A DNA stretch of 64,000 bases from Cognataquiflexum gelatinilyticum (GTDB lineage: Bacteria > Bacteroidota > Bacteroidia > Cytophagales > Cyclobacteriaceae), in NCBI RefSeq assembly GCF_024813435.1, contig NZ_JANAEZ010000005.1, positions 1 through 64,000 of the forward strand, given 5' to 3'. Every line of letters begins with the position of its first letter. The first letter of the stretch is position 1. Both the position numbers and the translations under genes were made by a program. Shown here in pieces: positions 34,443-43,476 of the stretch. The notes beneath the pieces were generated by a model. The model saw nothing but the letters and a program-made list of their open reading frames with translations. It had not been told where the DNA came from and did not search any database.

Positions 34443-35747
34443 GTGATAACACAAACAAGTAATGCTTCCTTAACCCCTATTCAGACCGATGAGCGTGTCA
34501 CTTCACTCGATGTGATGCGAGGGATCGTCCTCTGCGGGATTCTGATCATGAATATCAATGGGTTTGGGTTGGCTTTTGGCTATAATGATCCTTCTGTCTT
34601 GGGCGGAGATACAGGTTTGAACCTGTATACCTGGATGATGAGTAACCTCTTTTTTGAAGGAACAATGCGGGCATTATTCTCACTGCTTTTTGGCGTGGGG
34701 ATGTTTATATTTTTGGATAGGCTGCTAAAAAAAGGAGCAGGAATCAATGCAGCGGACATCTATTTCCGCCGGATTAGCTGGCTGTTGGTTTTTGGATTGA
34801 TCCATGGTTACCTCTTGCTTTGGGTAGGGGAGATTCTATATAATTATGCCCTTATGGGATTTTTGGTCTATTCCTTTAGGAATATGGTCCCCAAAAAACT
34901 ATTGATTATCGGTTTACTTTTGATGATTATAGGTACAGGATGGAATTACTATGATTATCGCCAAGATGATAAGTGGTTTGCCAAAGTGGAGGAGGCTGAC
35001 TTAGCCTTGGCTTCCGGACAGGAACTTACAAAAGATTTGAAAGAAGCCAAGGATTCTTGGGAGAAAAGAGAATCTAAAACCTCCCCTGAGGCTACTGAAA
35101 AGTTCATAGAAGAAATGCAAAAGGGGTATTTTTCAGTTCTGGCACACTTGGCACCCATCAATTATGATTTTAATGTCAACGAACCTTACAGAGGAGACCT
35201 TTGGGATGTCTTGAGTATGATGTTGATCGGGATAGCCCTCTTTAAGTGGGGAATTCTTTCAGGGGAAAAGTCATCTTCTGTTTACTGGCTGATAGTAGGG
35301 ATCGGTTATCCGATTGGGATTGCCATCAACTATTATGAGATGAAGCTGGTTTTGGATGCCCAATTTTCAACCCTTTCTTTCAGTGAGTCCAATTTAACCT
35401 ACTATTGGGGGAGATTTTTTGTGGCGATGGGTCATGTAGGTCTGATCATACTTTTTTGCAAATCTCCTTTCTTCGGTTTCCTGAAAACATCCCTAGCAGC
35501 TGTCGGCAAAATGGCACTTACCAATTATCTAATGCATTCTGTGATATGTATGTTCGTATTCACAGGAGTAGGGTTTGGTCTGTTTGGACAGCTGGAGCGG
35601 TTTGAGCTGTTATATGTGGTTTTTTCCATTTGGGTTTTTCAATTAATCATAAGTCCGATCTGGTTGAAATATTTTCATTTTGGACCGGTCGAATGGATCT
35701 GGAGGAGATTGAGTTATATGCAAAAACCGCCATTTAGAAAGGTCTAG
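34443..35747 (+). CDS. DUF418 family multi-pass membrane protein
   Basis: A 434-residue integral membrane protein starting with GTG at 34443. The N-terminus RVTSLDVMRGIVLCGILIMNI is the signature start of DUF418/YeiB-type proteins, and the C-terminal half has MALTNYLMHSVICMFVF and the FGPVEWIWRRLSY ending characteristic of the domain. About ten hydrophobic segments are interrupted by a charged loop (residues about 175-235). These proteins are related to membrane acyltransferases. Their substrates are not established. It lies downstream of a terminator and is probably transcribed alone. Confidence 0.9.
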   Translation: MITQTSNASLTPIQTDERVTSLDVMRGIVLCGILIMNINGFGLAFGYNDPSVLGGDTGLNLYTWMMSNLFFEGTMRALFSLLFGVGMFIFLDRLLKKGAGINAADIYFRRISWLLVFGLIHGYLLLWVGEILYNYALMGFLVYSFRNMVPKKLLIIGLLLMIIGTGWNYYDYRQDDKWFAKVEEADLALASGQELTKDLKEAKDSWEKRESKTSPEATEKFIEEMQKGYFSVLAHLAPINYDFNVNEPYRGDLWDVLSMMLIGIALFKWGILSGEKSSSVYWLIVGIGYPIGIAINYYEMKLVLDAQFSTLSFSESNLTYYWGRFFVAMGHVGLIILFCKSPFFGFLKTSLAAVGKMALTNYLMHSVICMFVFTGVGFGLFGQLERFELLYVVFSIWVFQLIISPIWLKYFHFGPVEWIWRRLSYMQKPPFRKV

Positions 35748-35830
35748 CCAATTTGTGATCAGACTACCGACCGGTAATATTTTACGATTTTGATTTAGGT
35801 ATCTAAAAAAAATAAAAATAATCAACGGGG

Positions 35831-35856
35831 AAGCCGAAAACCGATTAGAGTAAGCA
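35831..35856 (+). promoter_or_regulatory. Shared upstream element, copy A
   Basis: AAGCCGAAAACCGATTAGAG followed by TAAGCA, ending 15 nt before the ATG at 35872. A copy differing by one inserted T and one A-to-G change occurs at 43002-43028, 15 nt before another NTF2-fold gene. Its nature (operator, leader or site-specific repeat) is unknown. Confidence 0.6.
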
Positions 35857-35871
35857 CCAAACTTTAAGAAA

Positions 35872-36396
35872 ATGAATATGAAAAATTATTTCCGAATAGC
35901 GACAGCCTGTTTCACTCTCTCCTTATTTACTGTTGCCTGTAGCTCGCCAGCTCCTGAAGAATCAGCTGCTCCGGATGAAATGACACCGACAGTTGCCGCT
36001 GAGCCTGATATGGCTTCCATCAAAACTGAAATCCAAGCCTTGGAAGACGCTTGGAGTGCTGCTGATAATGCAGGTGATGTAAATGCCCTGATGGCTTTTT
36101 ATGCTGACGACGCAGTGAGTATGGGCAGTGGAAGCCCAATGGCTGTAGGCAAAGCTGCGATTCAAAAAGAAATTCAAGAGAGCGTGGCTTCCAGACCTGC
36201 CGGAACTACAGTTAAATACGAGGTATTGGATGTTTTTGGTGATGAAAATACCATCACCGAAGTAGGAAAGACAACTAGGATGGATGCCTCAGGAAAAGTT
36301 ACTTCCACCGGTAAGTACATGGCAATCTGGGAAAAGCGTAATGGAAAATATATCTGTGTGAGAGATATCAGCAATAACGACTCCAAAGAAAATTAA
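35872..36396 (+). CDS. NTF2-fold (DUF4440/SnoaL-like) lipoprotein 2
   Basis: A 174-residue exported protein with a signal ending in FTVACSSPAP, then a Pro/Glu-rich linker (about 25-45) and an NTF2-fold domain (LEDAWSAADNAGDVNALMAFYADDAVSMGSG, then MAIWEKRNGKYICVRDISNN). The pattern of an N-terminal helix pair, the YADDAV turn and the final strand with W/Y residues is typical of DUF4440 proteins, several of which are ketosteroid-isomerase-like. No function can be assigned. It is followed by a strong terminator, and a conserved upstream element precedes it. Confidence 0.85.
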   Translation: MNMKNYFRIATACFTLSLFTVACSSPAPEESAAPDEMTPTVAAEPDMASIKTEIQALEDAWSAADNAGDVNALMAFYADDAVSMGSGSPMAVGKAAIQKEIQESVASRPAGTTVKYEVLDVFGDENTITEVGKTTRMDASGKVTSTGKYMAIWEKRNGKYICVRDISNNDSKEN

Positions 36397-36431
36397 TTCC
36401 TTTCAGCTATTGGCTATTTGTATATTTTTTA

Positions 36432-36471
36432 ACTGGGTGGGTCAATATTGATACCCACTCAGTTTTTTTTT
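36432..36471 (+). terminator. Strong rho-independent terminator
   Basis: ACTGGGTGGGT (36432-36442) pairs with ACCCACTCAGT (36453-36463) over 11 bp with one wobble, followed directly by nine T. It ends the NTF2-fold lipoprotein 2 transcript. The remainder of the 318-bp gap to 36715 is AT-rich, with no other feature I can name. Confidence 0.85.
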
Positions 36472-36714
36472 GCTGGGTTTTAATGACTCAAATTGATTTG
36501 GCCCCAAAAAAACCAAAGAAATAGGATAATTTGATTAACTCGATTTAATATAAAGAATTAGGTAAATAATTATTTATTTTTTCATCCGGTAAATATTACT
36601 ATGCTTTGGGACATAAATAGGCCTATTTCGTACATAACTAATTTTTTTCAATTTTATATTCACGACATTCTATTTATTGTTTTTAACTATTAAATTAAAT
36701 AAATAGAAAATCCT

Positions 36715-39132
36715 ATGAAAGTTTTTTTGATAATGATTGTGATGTTCTTTTTTGTTTCGGCCGGTTTTTCTCAAGGAATCATAATGGGGAAGGTTCATGA
36801 TACTCAATCGAAAGGAATAGCTTTTGCAAATGTGCTGCTAAAAAGTGTCCCTGATTCTTTATTGGTCAAAGGAATCATTTCAGATGAAACAGGGAACTTT
36901 ATATTTTCAGAAATCCCAAAAGGGGAATATTTTGTTGAAGTTTTTATAATGGGATACTCCAAATCCTATACCCCCGGCTTTAATTTTTCAGGAACAGAAA
37001 AAAATGAGTTGGAAGGAATAACGGTGGTGGAGGAAGCCCAAAATTTGGAAGAGGTGACGGTAAATGCCACTCGGCCATTTTTTGAGCTTGAAGAAGGAAA
37101 GATGGTGGTAAATGTTGCCAACAGCATTTCAGCGGCAGGACTTTCGGTGATTGATGTCTTGGACAGGTCACCCGGAGTTATGGTTAACCGGCAGAGTAAT
37201 TCTCTTTCGATATTAGGTAAGAACGGGGTTGTCATATTAATGAATGGACATAGATTTAGAATGCCCTTGGAAGCCGCCTATCAGATGCTGGCAGGTCTGA
37301 ATTCAAGCGATGTCGAAAAGATCGAAATCATCACAGTTCCCCCTTCAAATTATGATGCAGATGGAGATGCCGGTTTTATCAATATCGTGATGAAAAAGGA
37401 CAATGCAACTGTTGGTACCAATGGTTCAGTGACGATTGGACAAGGCTATGGATCTGGCTACAATGGCAATATGAGTTTCAGCCTTAACCATCAGGGACCT
37501 AAATTCAGCTGGTTTGGCATACTGTCTGCAACCTATGTAGATCAGGTAGCAGAATGGGAACAATTTAGAGGCAACAACAATGGATTTGAAGACATTAGCA
37601 TTGATACCTACACCGATCGATTTTCCACCAGAAAGTCAATCAATTATCAAGCTGGCTTTGATTACAAGTTAGCAACCAATACTATCCTTAGTGGCTTGGT
37701 CAGTGGCTATAATAACCGTTGGGATATGACAGCACCCAATGTTACCAAATCCAGTTATTCCATCTCTCCTGATACCCTTATTAAGATGACTACGGTAGAA
37801 GTCAATAAATGGAGTCATATCATGGGTAATATCAATCTCCAGCATACTTTCCAAAACGGGCAGGTCATTAGTACCAATGTAGATTACTTGACCTACAAAA
37901 ATTCCAATCCTTCCTGGTATACCATTATGAATTATGATGAATCCAATGATTTGATCAGTTCGGAGGAATTCAGAATAACCAAAGATACACCAATTGACCT
38001 TTGGGTAGCTGATCTCAACCATTCCATGAAAATCGGGAAATCAGTAGCTGTTGAATCTGGTCTCAGAGCTACTTTTTCACAATTCACCAATACTGTGATC
38101 TTCGAAGAGAAATTGGGATCAGATTGGATGATTGACCCAAATTTCACCAATGATGGCCTTCTCAATGAAGATATTTTGGCCGCATTTTCCACAGCAAAAA
38201 TTGAATTTGATGACAAGACAACTTTAAATGCAGGAGTAAGGTACGAGAACACCAAAACCAACCTGACCACTGTTTCGGGAGAGGAAATCGTTGACAGGCA
38301 TTATGGGGATTTCTTTCCAACGGCATTTTTATCCAGAAAAATAAATGACAACAACTTGGTTCAGGTATCCTATGGGCGGAGGATTACCCGTCCTACTTTC
38401 AATCAGATGGCACCCTTTGTGTTTTTTTCTGACCCTTTTACATTTTTCGCCGGAAATGAAAATATCCTTCCTACCTACACGAATACCTTCAAAACGGATT
38501 TCTCACACAAAAGCATGATTTTCTTTGTACAGTATAGCCAAGATAAAAATGTGATTGCATCTTTCCAGCCCACACTTGATGAAGAAACCAATACGGTATT
38601 CTTAAAGACGGAAAACCTTGACCAAAGTCAGACTGTTGCCATGATGGTTGCCTTCCCTTTGAAGGTAACTTCTTGGTGGGAAATGCAAAACAACTTCACC
38701 TTTAACTATCAAAAAGTAAATTCAGAGTTAAATGGGGAAATTTATGAAGTAGATCAGAAAGGTTTACAGGTAGTGCTGACCAATACTTTCCCTCTTCCCA
38801 AAAAATACACCATAGAGTTGATGGGATATTATATTTCGCCCACCATCAACGGCTATTTCAATTGGCTTTCAAGAGGCTTTGTCAATCTTGGAATCCAAAA
38901 AGACTTTGAAAAATCAGGAGTATTAAGGGTATCCTGCAACGATATTTTTGAAACAAGCCAAATGCGATGGAAGTCATTTGAAGGTGCGGATTTAGAATTT
39001 TCAGGTAGGTTCAAGTTTGAAAAAAGGGTGTTTATGGCCACCTATACTTACAGATTTGGAAACAGCAAGATCAAGGGAACAAGGAATAGGAAAGTGGGTT
39101 CCCAAGAGGAACAGAGAAGGGTCACCAATTAA
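36715..39132 (+). CDS. Outer-membrane beta-barrel protein with carboxypeptidase-regulatory-like domain
   Basis: An 805-residue TonB-receptor-like protein. Signal peptide 1-20 (FFFVSAGFSQ), carboxypeptidase-regulatory-like beta-sandwich (about 22-100: GIIMGKVHDTQSKGIAFANV), plug-like domain (about 105-225: LDRSPGVMV, ILGKNGVVILMNGHRFRM and VEKIEIITVPPSNYDADG), then a C-terminal barrel of the outer_membrane_beta-barrel type with many alternating aromatic strands. No SusD-like partner or TonB box is obvious. This class differs from the classical SusC receptors. The ligand is unknown. It is probably monocistronic, after a strong terminator and a 240-bp AT-rich leader. Confidence 0.9.
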   Translation: MKVFLIMIVMFFFVSAGFSQGIIMGKVHDTQSKGIAFANVLLKSVPDSLLVKGIISDETGNFIFSEIPKGEYFVEVFIMGYSKSYTPGFNFSGTEKNELEGITVVEEAQNLEEVTVNATRPFFELEEGKMVVNVANSISAAGLSVIDVLDRSPGVMVNRQSNSLSILGKNGVVILMNGHRFRMPLEAAYQMLAGLNSSDVEKIEIITVPPSNYDADGDAGFINIVMKKDNATVGTNGSVTIGQGYGSGYNGNMSFSLNHQGPKFSWFGILSATYVDQVAEWEQFRGNNNGFEDISIDTYTDRFSTRKSINYQAGFDYKLATNTILSGLVSGYNNRWDMTAPNVTKSSYSISPDTLIKMTTVEVNKWSHIMGNINLQHTFQNGQVISTNVDYLTYKNSNPSWYTIMNYDESNDLISSEEFRITKDTPIDLWVADLNHSMKIGKSVAVESGLRATFSQFTNTVIFEEKLGSDWMIDPNFTNDGLLNEDILAAFSTAKIEFDDKTTLNAGVRYENTKTNLTTVSGEEIVDRHYGDFFPTAFLSRKINDNNLVQVSYGRRITRPTFNQMAPFVFFSDPFTFFAGNENILPTYTNTFKTDFSHKSMIFFVQYSQDKNVIASFQPTLDEETNTVFLKTENLDQSQTVAMMVAFPLKVTSWWEMQNNFTFNYQKVNSELNGEIYEVDQKGLQVVLTNTFPLPKKYTIELMGYYISPTINGYFNWLSRGFVNLGIQKDFEKSGVLRVSCNDIFETSQMRWKSFEGADLEFSGRFKFEKRVFMATYTYRFGNSKIKGTRNRKVGSQEEQRRVTN

Positions 39133-39288
39133 TCAGATTATGTTTTTCACTGCGGGAAAATGAATTATTGTCTTCGGACAATTTTGGAATATGTTCGTCC
39201 CAAAAGCTTCTTTAAAGAGATGAAAAAAATTGACATTGGGGTATAATTTTTAACCGATTCAAAACTAATTAAAACCGCTTTAACCAAA

Positions 39289-40062
39289 ATGACCATGAAA
39301 AAAAGAATGAATTATGTAATCATCCTGACAATGGGAATAGCGCTCAATTGGGCTTTATTGTCTTCCTCCATTGCCCAAACCGAACCACTCGGTCCATTGA
39401 TGTCAGTGACGGAATTTACGATCAAGCCCGGGCATGAAATGCAGTTTAGGGAAGGCATCAAAGCATGGAAAGCCTGCTACCTGGAAAACAAAGGCGATTG
39501 GACCTGGAGAATGTGGCAAAGACAGCAGGGAGAAGGAAGTGTATTTGTGCTTGCTTCTGATATGGCAAACTGGGCTGAAATGGACAAAACCGACGAGTCA
39601 GGCAAAAAATGCCAAGACCTTGCCCGGACCCTGATCAATCCACATATTGAGAAAGCGACCTCACATGTGACCAGGTTTCAACTTGGAATGAGCAAAAGTT
39701 CTGCACTTACTGAAGATATCATCAGGGTTTCTTTCTATGATTTGAACCCCATAAATGGCCATCGACTGATGGAGGTTGTCAAAGAAGTGGAAGGAATCCG
39801 CAAAAGTGCAGGTCTTGAACCCGGGGGTTATTGGTATCAATGGCAGACAGCGGGACCCGAAAGCCCAAGTTTCCATCACGTGATGCCTTACAAAGATTAT
39901 GCAGCAATGGACATCATTCAGGAAGGAGTTTGGCAGACTGTTGAAAAAAACGCCGGAAAGGCCAAAAGGGATGAACTTCAGGCAGCATTTCGATCATCCC
40001 TTCAGAATACTTGGAATTATATCTACACCTTGGATAAGGACATAAGCAATCCCGCCAAGTAA
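39289..40062 (+). CDS. Exported protein of unknown function, possibly a tandem ferredoxin-like (ABM/EthD-type) fold
   Basis: A 257-residue protein with a signal peptide (cleavage after SSSIAQ). The mature part starts MSVTEFTIKPGHEMQFREGI, which resembles dimeric alpha-beta-barrel (ABM/NIPSNAP-like) domains. A second similar half begins near IIRVSFYDLNPINGHRLMEV (about 145). Two related halves would make one intramolecular barrel. This fold reading is inference, and no catalytic residues are evident. Two conserved-looking Cys lie in the first half (KACYLENK, KKCQDLA). Confidence 0.65.
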   Translation: MTMKKRMNYVIILTMGIALNWALLSSSIAQTEPLGPLMSVTEFTIKPGHEMQFREGIKAWKACYLENKGDWTWRMWQRQQGEGSVFVLASDMANWAEMDKTDESGKKCQDLARTLINPHIEKATSHVTRFQLGMSKSSALTEDIIRVSFYDLNPINGHRLMEVVKEVEGIRKSAGLEPGGYWYQWQTAGPESPSFHHVMPYKDYAAMDIIQEGVWQTVEKNAGKAKRDELQAAFRSSLQNTWNYIYTLDKDISNPAK

Positions 40063-40293
40063 AATAAATATGTAATCCTTTTTGATTTAGCAGTAAAATC
40101 CAACTCGGGCAATTGCCAATTAGTTGATAAAAATAGGGTAGAGGCATCTGGAGAAATCCTTTTTGTCGAAGCCCTTTTTTTTTCGGGTAATAAAACCATG
40201 GCTTAGGACATAAAATCGAGTGCTTCGTCCCTGATGGTTTTATTTATCTAAAATCAAAAAGTAAATTCTGTGCTGTTACCAAGATAAAGTGAT

Positions 40294-40692
40294 ATGAAAA
40301 CAGAAAAACCTGAATTTTTCAGTTTGAGACCTGAAATCGAAAAAGCCTACGGCTATAGCCATGCTGTCAAGATTAGTAACAGTATCAAAGTATCAGGTGC
40401 CGTCAGCATGGATGATGAAGGTGCGCCTACCGCTGTGGGCGATTTTTTCCAACAGATGAAAAACTGCTATTCCGATCTTGACAAAGTTTTAAAGCACTTT
40501 GGCTGCACCTTTGACGATGTAGTGGTTGAAAATGTTTTTACCACAGATATGTCGGCATTTTTAGAACATGCAGCTTACCGAAATTCCATCTATACCCAAC
40601 ATTTTCCTACAGGTTCCTGGTTGGAAGTCAAAGGCTTGGCTTTGCCTGAATTCCTGATCGAAATCGAATTGGAAGCGCATAAAGAGAATTAA
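40294..40692 (+). CDS. RidA/YjgF family protein
   Basis: A 132-residue trimeric RidA-fold protein. Features: ISNSIKVSGAVSMDDEG (N-terminal strand region), QMKNCYSDLDKVLKHFGCTFDDVV (central helix), and FPTGSWLEVKGLALPEFLIEIE at the C-terminus. RidA proteins hydrolyse reactive 2-aminoacrylate and related enamines. The canonical Arg of the true RidA active site (usually in RxxxxV before the last strand) is replaced in this region (GSWLEVKGLA), so this is more likely one of the Rid subfamilies without proven deaminase activity. It is followed after 29 nt by an NTF2-fold gene. Confidence 0.85.
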   Translation: MKTEKPEFFSLRPEIEKAYGYSHAVKISNSIKVSGAVSMDDEGAPTAVGDFFQQMKNCYSDLDKVLKHFGCTFDDVVVENVFTTDMSAFLEHAAYRNSIYTQHFPTGSWLEVKGLALPEFLIEIELEAHKEN

Positions 40693-40721
40693 AAAAATCA
40701 ATAAACAACAAAAAGGATCTT

Positions 40722-41147
40722 ATGAATACAATTGAAAATGATTTAAAAAATGCAACCCAAAACAGGGCGGTCATAGATGGACTTTACAAAGCCTTTGCTG
40801 TGGGTGATATTCCTGAAGTCCTTGGTGCCATGGATGCTAACATAGTCTGGAATGAAGCCGAAGGCAATGCCTATGCAGACCGCAATCCATACATAGGACC
40901 TGAATCGGTCTTGAACGGGGTTTTTGGCCGGATAATGCAGGAACATGAGTTTTTCAATTTGGAGGATATCGAGCTTCACGAAATGTTAAACGATAAAGTA
41001 TTGGCCACTTTACGCTATGATGCCAAAGGCAAGAATGGAAAGCATTACAATGCCCAAGTGGCCCATTTCTGGACATTGAAAGACGGGAAAGTAGTTGCCT
41101 TTCAACAATATGTAGATACCAAAAAGTTAAGTGATGCCTTGAATTAG
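40722..41147 (+). CDS. NTF2-fold (SnoaL-like) cytoplasmic protein 3
   Basis: A 141-residue protein without a signal peptide. IDGLYKAFAVGDIPEVLGAMDANIVWNEAEG and VAHFWTLKDGKVVAFQQYVDT are typical of the SnoaL-like / ketosteroid-isomerase-related family (helix, W-x-E turn, final strand with FWTLKDGK). It is the only one of the four NTF2-fold proteins here that stays in the cytoplasm. AAAAGGATCT just upstream resembles a ribosome binding site. It probably shares a transcript with RidA, 29 nt upstream. Confidence 0.88.
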   Translation: MNTIENDLKNATQNRAVIDGLYKAFAVGDIPEVLGAMDANIVWNEAEGNAYADRNPYIGPESVLNGVFGRIMQEHEFFNLEDIELHEMLNDKVLATLRYDAKGKNGKHYNAQVAHFWTLKDGKVVAFQQYVDTKKLSDALN

Positions 41148-41222
41148 TGAAACAAACCTTATTCCTGACTAGTGTGAATTTATAATATTAGAAAAAAAAC
41201 CAATAACCCCTTTATTGAAACC

Positions 41223-41855
41223 ATGGCAAAAACCCTCACCCTTATCCCCGAAAAACCCAAAACTTGGCTAAGCCTTTTGGCTTGGGGTTTTCTTATCGTT
41301 TTCGCCGGAAAATTTGTCCTGGTGGAAGCTTTACCCTATTTCGGATTTGATGAAGAAGTGTATGGCAGGTTCTGGAGGATGAAATGGCCGCTGATCGGGC
41401 ATATCACAGGCGGTTTGCTCGCCTTGGTATTAGGCCCATTCCAGTTTTGGGCGGGGTTTAGAAACAGGTACCTTAAAGTCCACCGATGGATGGGAAAGTT
41501 ATACTTAATCGGAATTTTGATCGGAACGGTCAGTTCTGTTGCTCTTGCGCTGACTACCGGAATGGCCATCCATTTGTCATGGGCGATTTCTTTGATAGTT
41601 CTTGCCATGGCTTGGTTTCTGACTACCGGAATGGCATTTCGATTTATTTTGCTGCGTCGGATCAACTTACACAAGGAATGGATGGTCAGAAGCTATGTGG
41701 TGACATTTGCTTTTGTGCTATTCCGTTGGCTGAACAGCACTCCCTATTTCGTCGAAATGGGGAATTTCATCGAAAGAGGCCCAACGATGATATGGGTTTC
41801 ATGGGTCATTCCGCTTCTGATTACAGAAGTAGTGTTACAGTGGAATAAGAAATAA
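41223..41855 (+). CDS. DUF2306 family membrane protein
   Basis: A 210-residue protein with four or more membrane helices. HITGGLLALVLGPFQFW and YLKVHRWMGKLYLIGI are the characteristic core of DUF2306, with conserved His in HITGG, VHRWMGK and LHKEWMVRSY, which may bind heme or metal. The order of helices fits the family and the length is usual. Function is not known. It lies 75 nt after the SnoaL-like gene and could be in the same transcript. Confidence 0.85.
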   Translation: MAKTLTLIPEKPKTWLSLLAWGFLIVFAGKFVLVEALPYFGFDEEVYGRFWRMKWPLIGHITGGLLALVLGPFQFWAGFRNRYLKVHRWMGKLYLIGILIGTVSSVALALTTGMAIHLSWAISLIVLAMAWFLTTGMAFRFILLRRINLHKEWMVRSYVVTFAFVLFRWLNSTPYFVEMGNFIERGPTMIWVSWVIPLLITEVVLQWNKK

Positions 41856-41948
41856 AGAAAGCTTCAAAGAAATTACAATTAAATACTAAAATTTTCAATT
41901 TTAATTATTTGATATACAATTTGTTCACATTTTAAACTAAAGACAAAC

Positions 41949-42953
41949 ATGAAAGTATCAGCTTTTGCAGCAACGGGGCCGCATGAAAAATTAAAGCCAT
42001 TTACTTACGAAATGGGAGAATTAGGATCTGAGCAAGTAGATATCAGGGTTATCAACTGTGGAATCTGCCATTCAGATCTCAGCATGATGAACAATGACTG
42101 GGGAATGACCGCCTACCCAATTGTCCCTGGACATGAAATCATTGGTGAAGTGGTAGCAGCAGGAAATGCTGTCAAAAATGTAAAAGTCGGGGATAAAGTC
42201 GGCTTGGGTTGGTTCTCTGGATCTTGCATGTCCTGTCATGAATGTATGGATGGCGCACATCATCTCTGCACTTCTGCCGAATTCACTATTGGTGGGAGAC
42301 ATGGTGGTTTTGCTGACTATGTCCGAAGCCATTGGTCTTGGGCAATTCCGCTTCCTGAGGGAATCGATATGGATAAGGCCGGCCCATTGCTTTGTGGGGG
42401 AATCACCGTGTTTAATCCGATCATTCTCGCGGGAGTCAAAGCGACTGACAAAGTTGGAGTCATTGGCATTGGAGGTCTTGGTCATATGGCACTCAAATTT
42501 CTAAACAAGTGGGGTTGTGAAGTTATCGCTTTTAGCTCCAACCCTGATAAAAAGACATCCATTATGGCAATGGGAGCGACCAAGGTTGTGGATTCAACTA
42601 ATCCCGAAGAACTTGCTAAAATCGCAGGAAGTCTGAATTTTATTCTCAATACGACCAATGTGACTTTAGATTGGAATTCCTATCTGACAGTTTTAGCTCC
42701 TAAAGGAAAATTTCACAATGTAGGAGCGGTTTTAGAACCTTTGGCCATACCTGCTTTTTCTTTGATTATGGGAGAGAAGTCTGTCGCAGGCAGTCCTTTA
42801 GGCAGTCCGGCCCTGACTAGAACCATGTTGGAATTCTGTGTAAGACATGACATTTATCCGATTACTGAAGAATATCCTATGTCAAAAATCAATGAAGCGA
42901 TAGAACATCTGGAGTCCGGTAAAGCCCGTTTCCGAATCGTATTAAAAAACTAG
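41949..42953 (+). CDS. Zinc-dependent NAD(P) alcohol dehydrogenase (CAD/YahK type)
   Basis: A 334-residue medium-chain dehydrogenase. Catalytic zinc ligands: Cys in CGICHSDLS (about 38), His in PGHEIIGE (about 60) and Cys in LLCGGITVF (about 154). Structural zinc: CMSCHECMDGAHHLC (about 91-105). Cofactor motif GVIGIGGLGHMALKF (about 175-189). SSNPDKK at the end of the second strand suggests NADP. The CGICHSDL motif and the overall pattern match cinnamyl-alcohol/aldehyde reductases such as YahK, which detoxify aldehydes. The substrate is inferred from the family only. Confidence 0.93.
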   Translation: MKVSAFAATGPHEKLKPFTYEMGELGSEQVDIRVINCGICHSDLSMMNNDWGMTAYPIVPGHEIIGEVVAAGNAVKNVKVGDKVGLGWFSGSCMSCHECMDGAHHLCTSAEFTIGGRHGGFADYVRSHWSWAIPLPEGIDMDKAGPLLCGGITVFNPIILAGVKATDKVGVIGIGGLGHMALKFLNKWGCEVIAFSSNPDKKTSIMAMGATKVVDSTNPEELAKIAGSLNFILNTTNVTLDWNSYLTVLAPKGKFHNVGAVLEPLAIPAFSLIMGEKSVAGSPLGSPALTRTMLEFCVRHDIYPITEEYPMSKINEAIEHLESGKARFRIVLKN

Positions 42954-43001
42954 AAGTTATGAATATCCTTAAGGGTACCGCTAATTTAATTTAAAAGGAG
43001 A

Positions 43002-43028
43002 AAGCCGAAAACCGATTTAGAGTAGGCA
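43002..43028 (+). promoter_or_regulatory. Shared upstream element, copy B
   Basis: AAGCCGAAAACCGATTTAGA followed by GTAGGCA, ending 15 nt before the ATG at 43044. It is nearly identical to copy A at 35831-35856. Both start with a GG(A/G)GAA-like stretch and end near AACC/CACC, and both precede exported NTF2-fold genes. Confidence 0.6.
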
Positions 43029-43043
43029 ACCATAAAAACCAAA

Positions 43044-43466
43044 ATGAAAAATTTAGCAATCCTAACAATTCTTATGGCATTTACACTAAGTGCCTATTCC
43101 CAAGGTTCTTTTACCGAAAAGACCTTCCATGAACTTATGGCTAAGACTGAAGATCGGATGTTTACATTAGAAAATACCGATGAAAGCTTTGTGTTTATTA
43201 CAGGTAATGGCCAAAAAATGGGCCGTAACGAGATAAAGGAAGCAATCTCCACGATGACCGTTTTAAATGAGTTTTCAGATCTAACAGTAAATCAATCAGG
43301 TGGTACTGTAATAGTTTCGGGTCTGATCGACCAAAAGATAAGTCAAAAAAAGAATCCTTCAGATGTTTTTGAATACAAAGGCGTATTTACGGCCGTTTAT
43401 GCATCTCAAAAAAAGAATTGGGTTCTGATGTCGTGGCAACATTCTGATTATAAGCCGGATAACTAA
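43044..43466 (+). CDS. NTF2-fold exported protein 4
   Basis: A 140-residue protein with a cleavable signal (FTLSAYSQ). The mature part resembles an NTF2-fold domain, with the central strands (GGTVIVSGLIDQKIS) and the final VYASQKKNWVLMSWQHSDY typical of DUF4440-type proteins. It has no assigned function. The cytochrome c gene starts 10 nt after its stop, so the two are probably cotranscribed. A conserved upstream element is shared with the lipoprotein at 35872. Confidence 0.75.
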   Translation: MKNLAILTILMAFTLSAYSQGSFTEKTFHELMAKTEDRMFTLENTDESFVFITGNGQKMGRNEIKEAISTMTVLNEFSDLTVNQSGGTVIVSGLIDQKISQKKNPSDVFEYKGVFTAVYASQKKNWVLMSWQHSDYKPDN

Positions 43467-43476
43467 TATAACAGCT

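Noticed and set aside
34443..34517. Later ATG as start of the DUF418 gene
   Set aside because: Starting at the Met in DVMRGIVL would remove the conserved RVTSLD stretch before the first helix. The GTG at 34443 keeps it.
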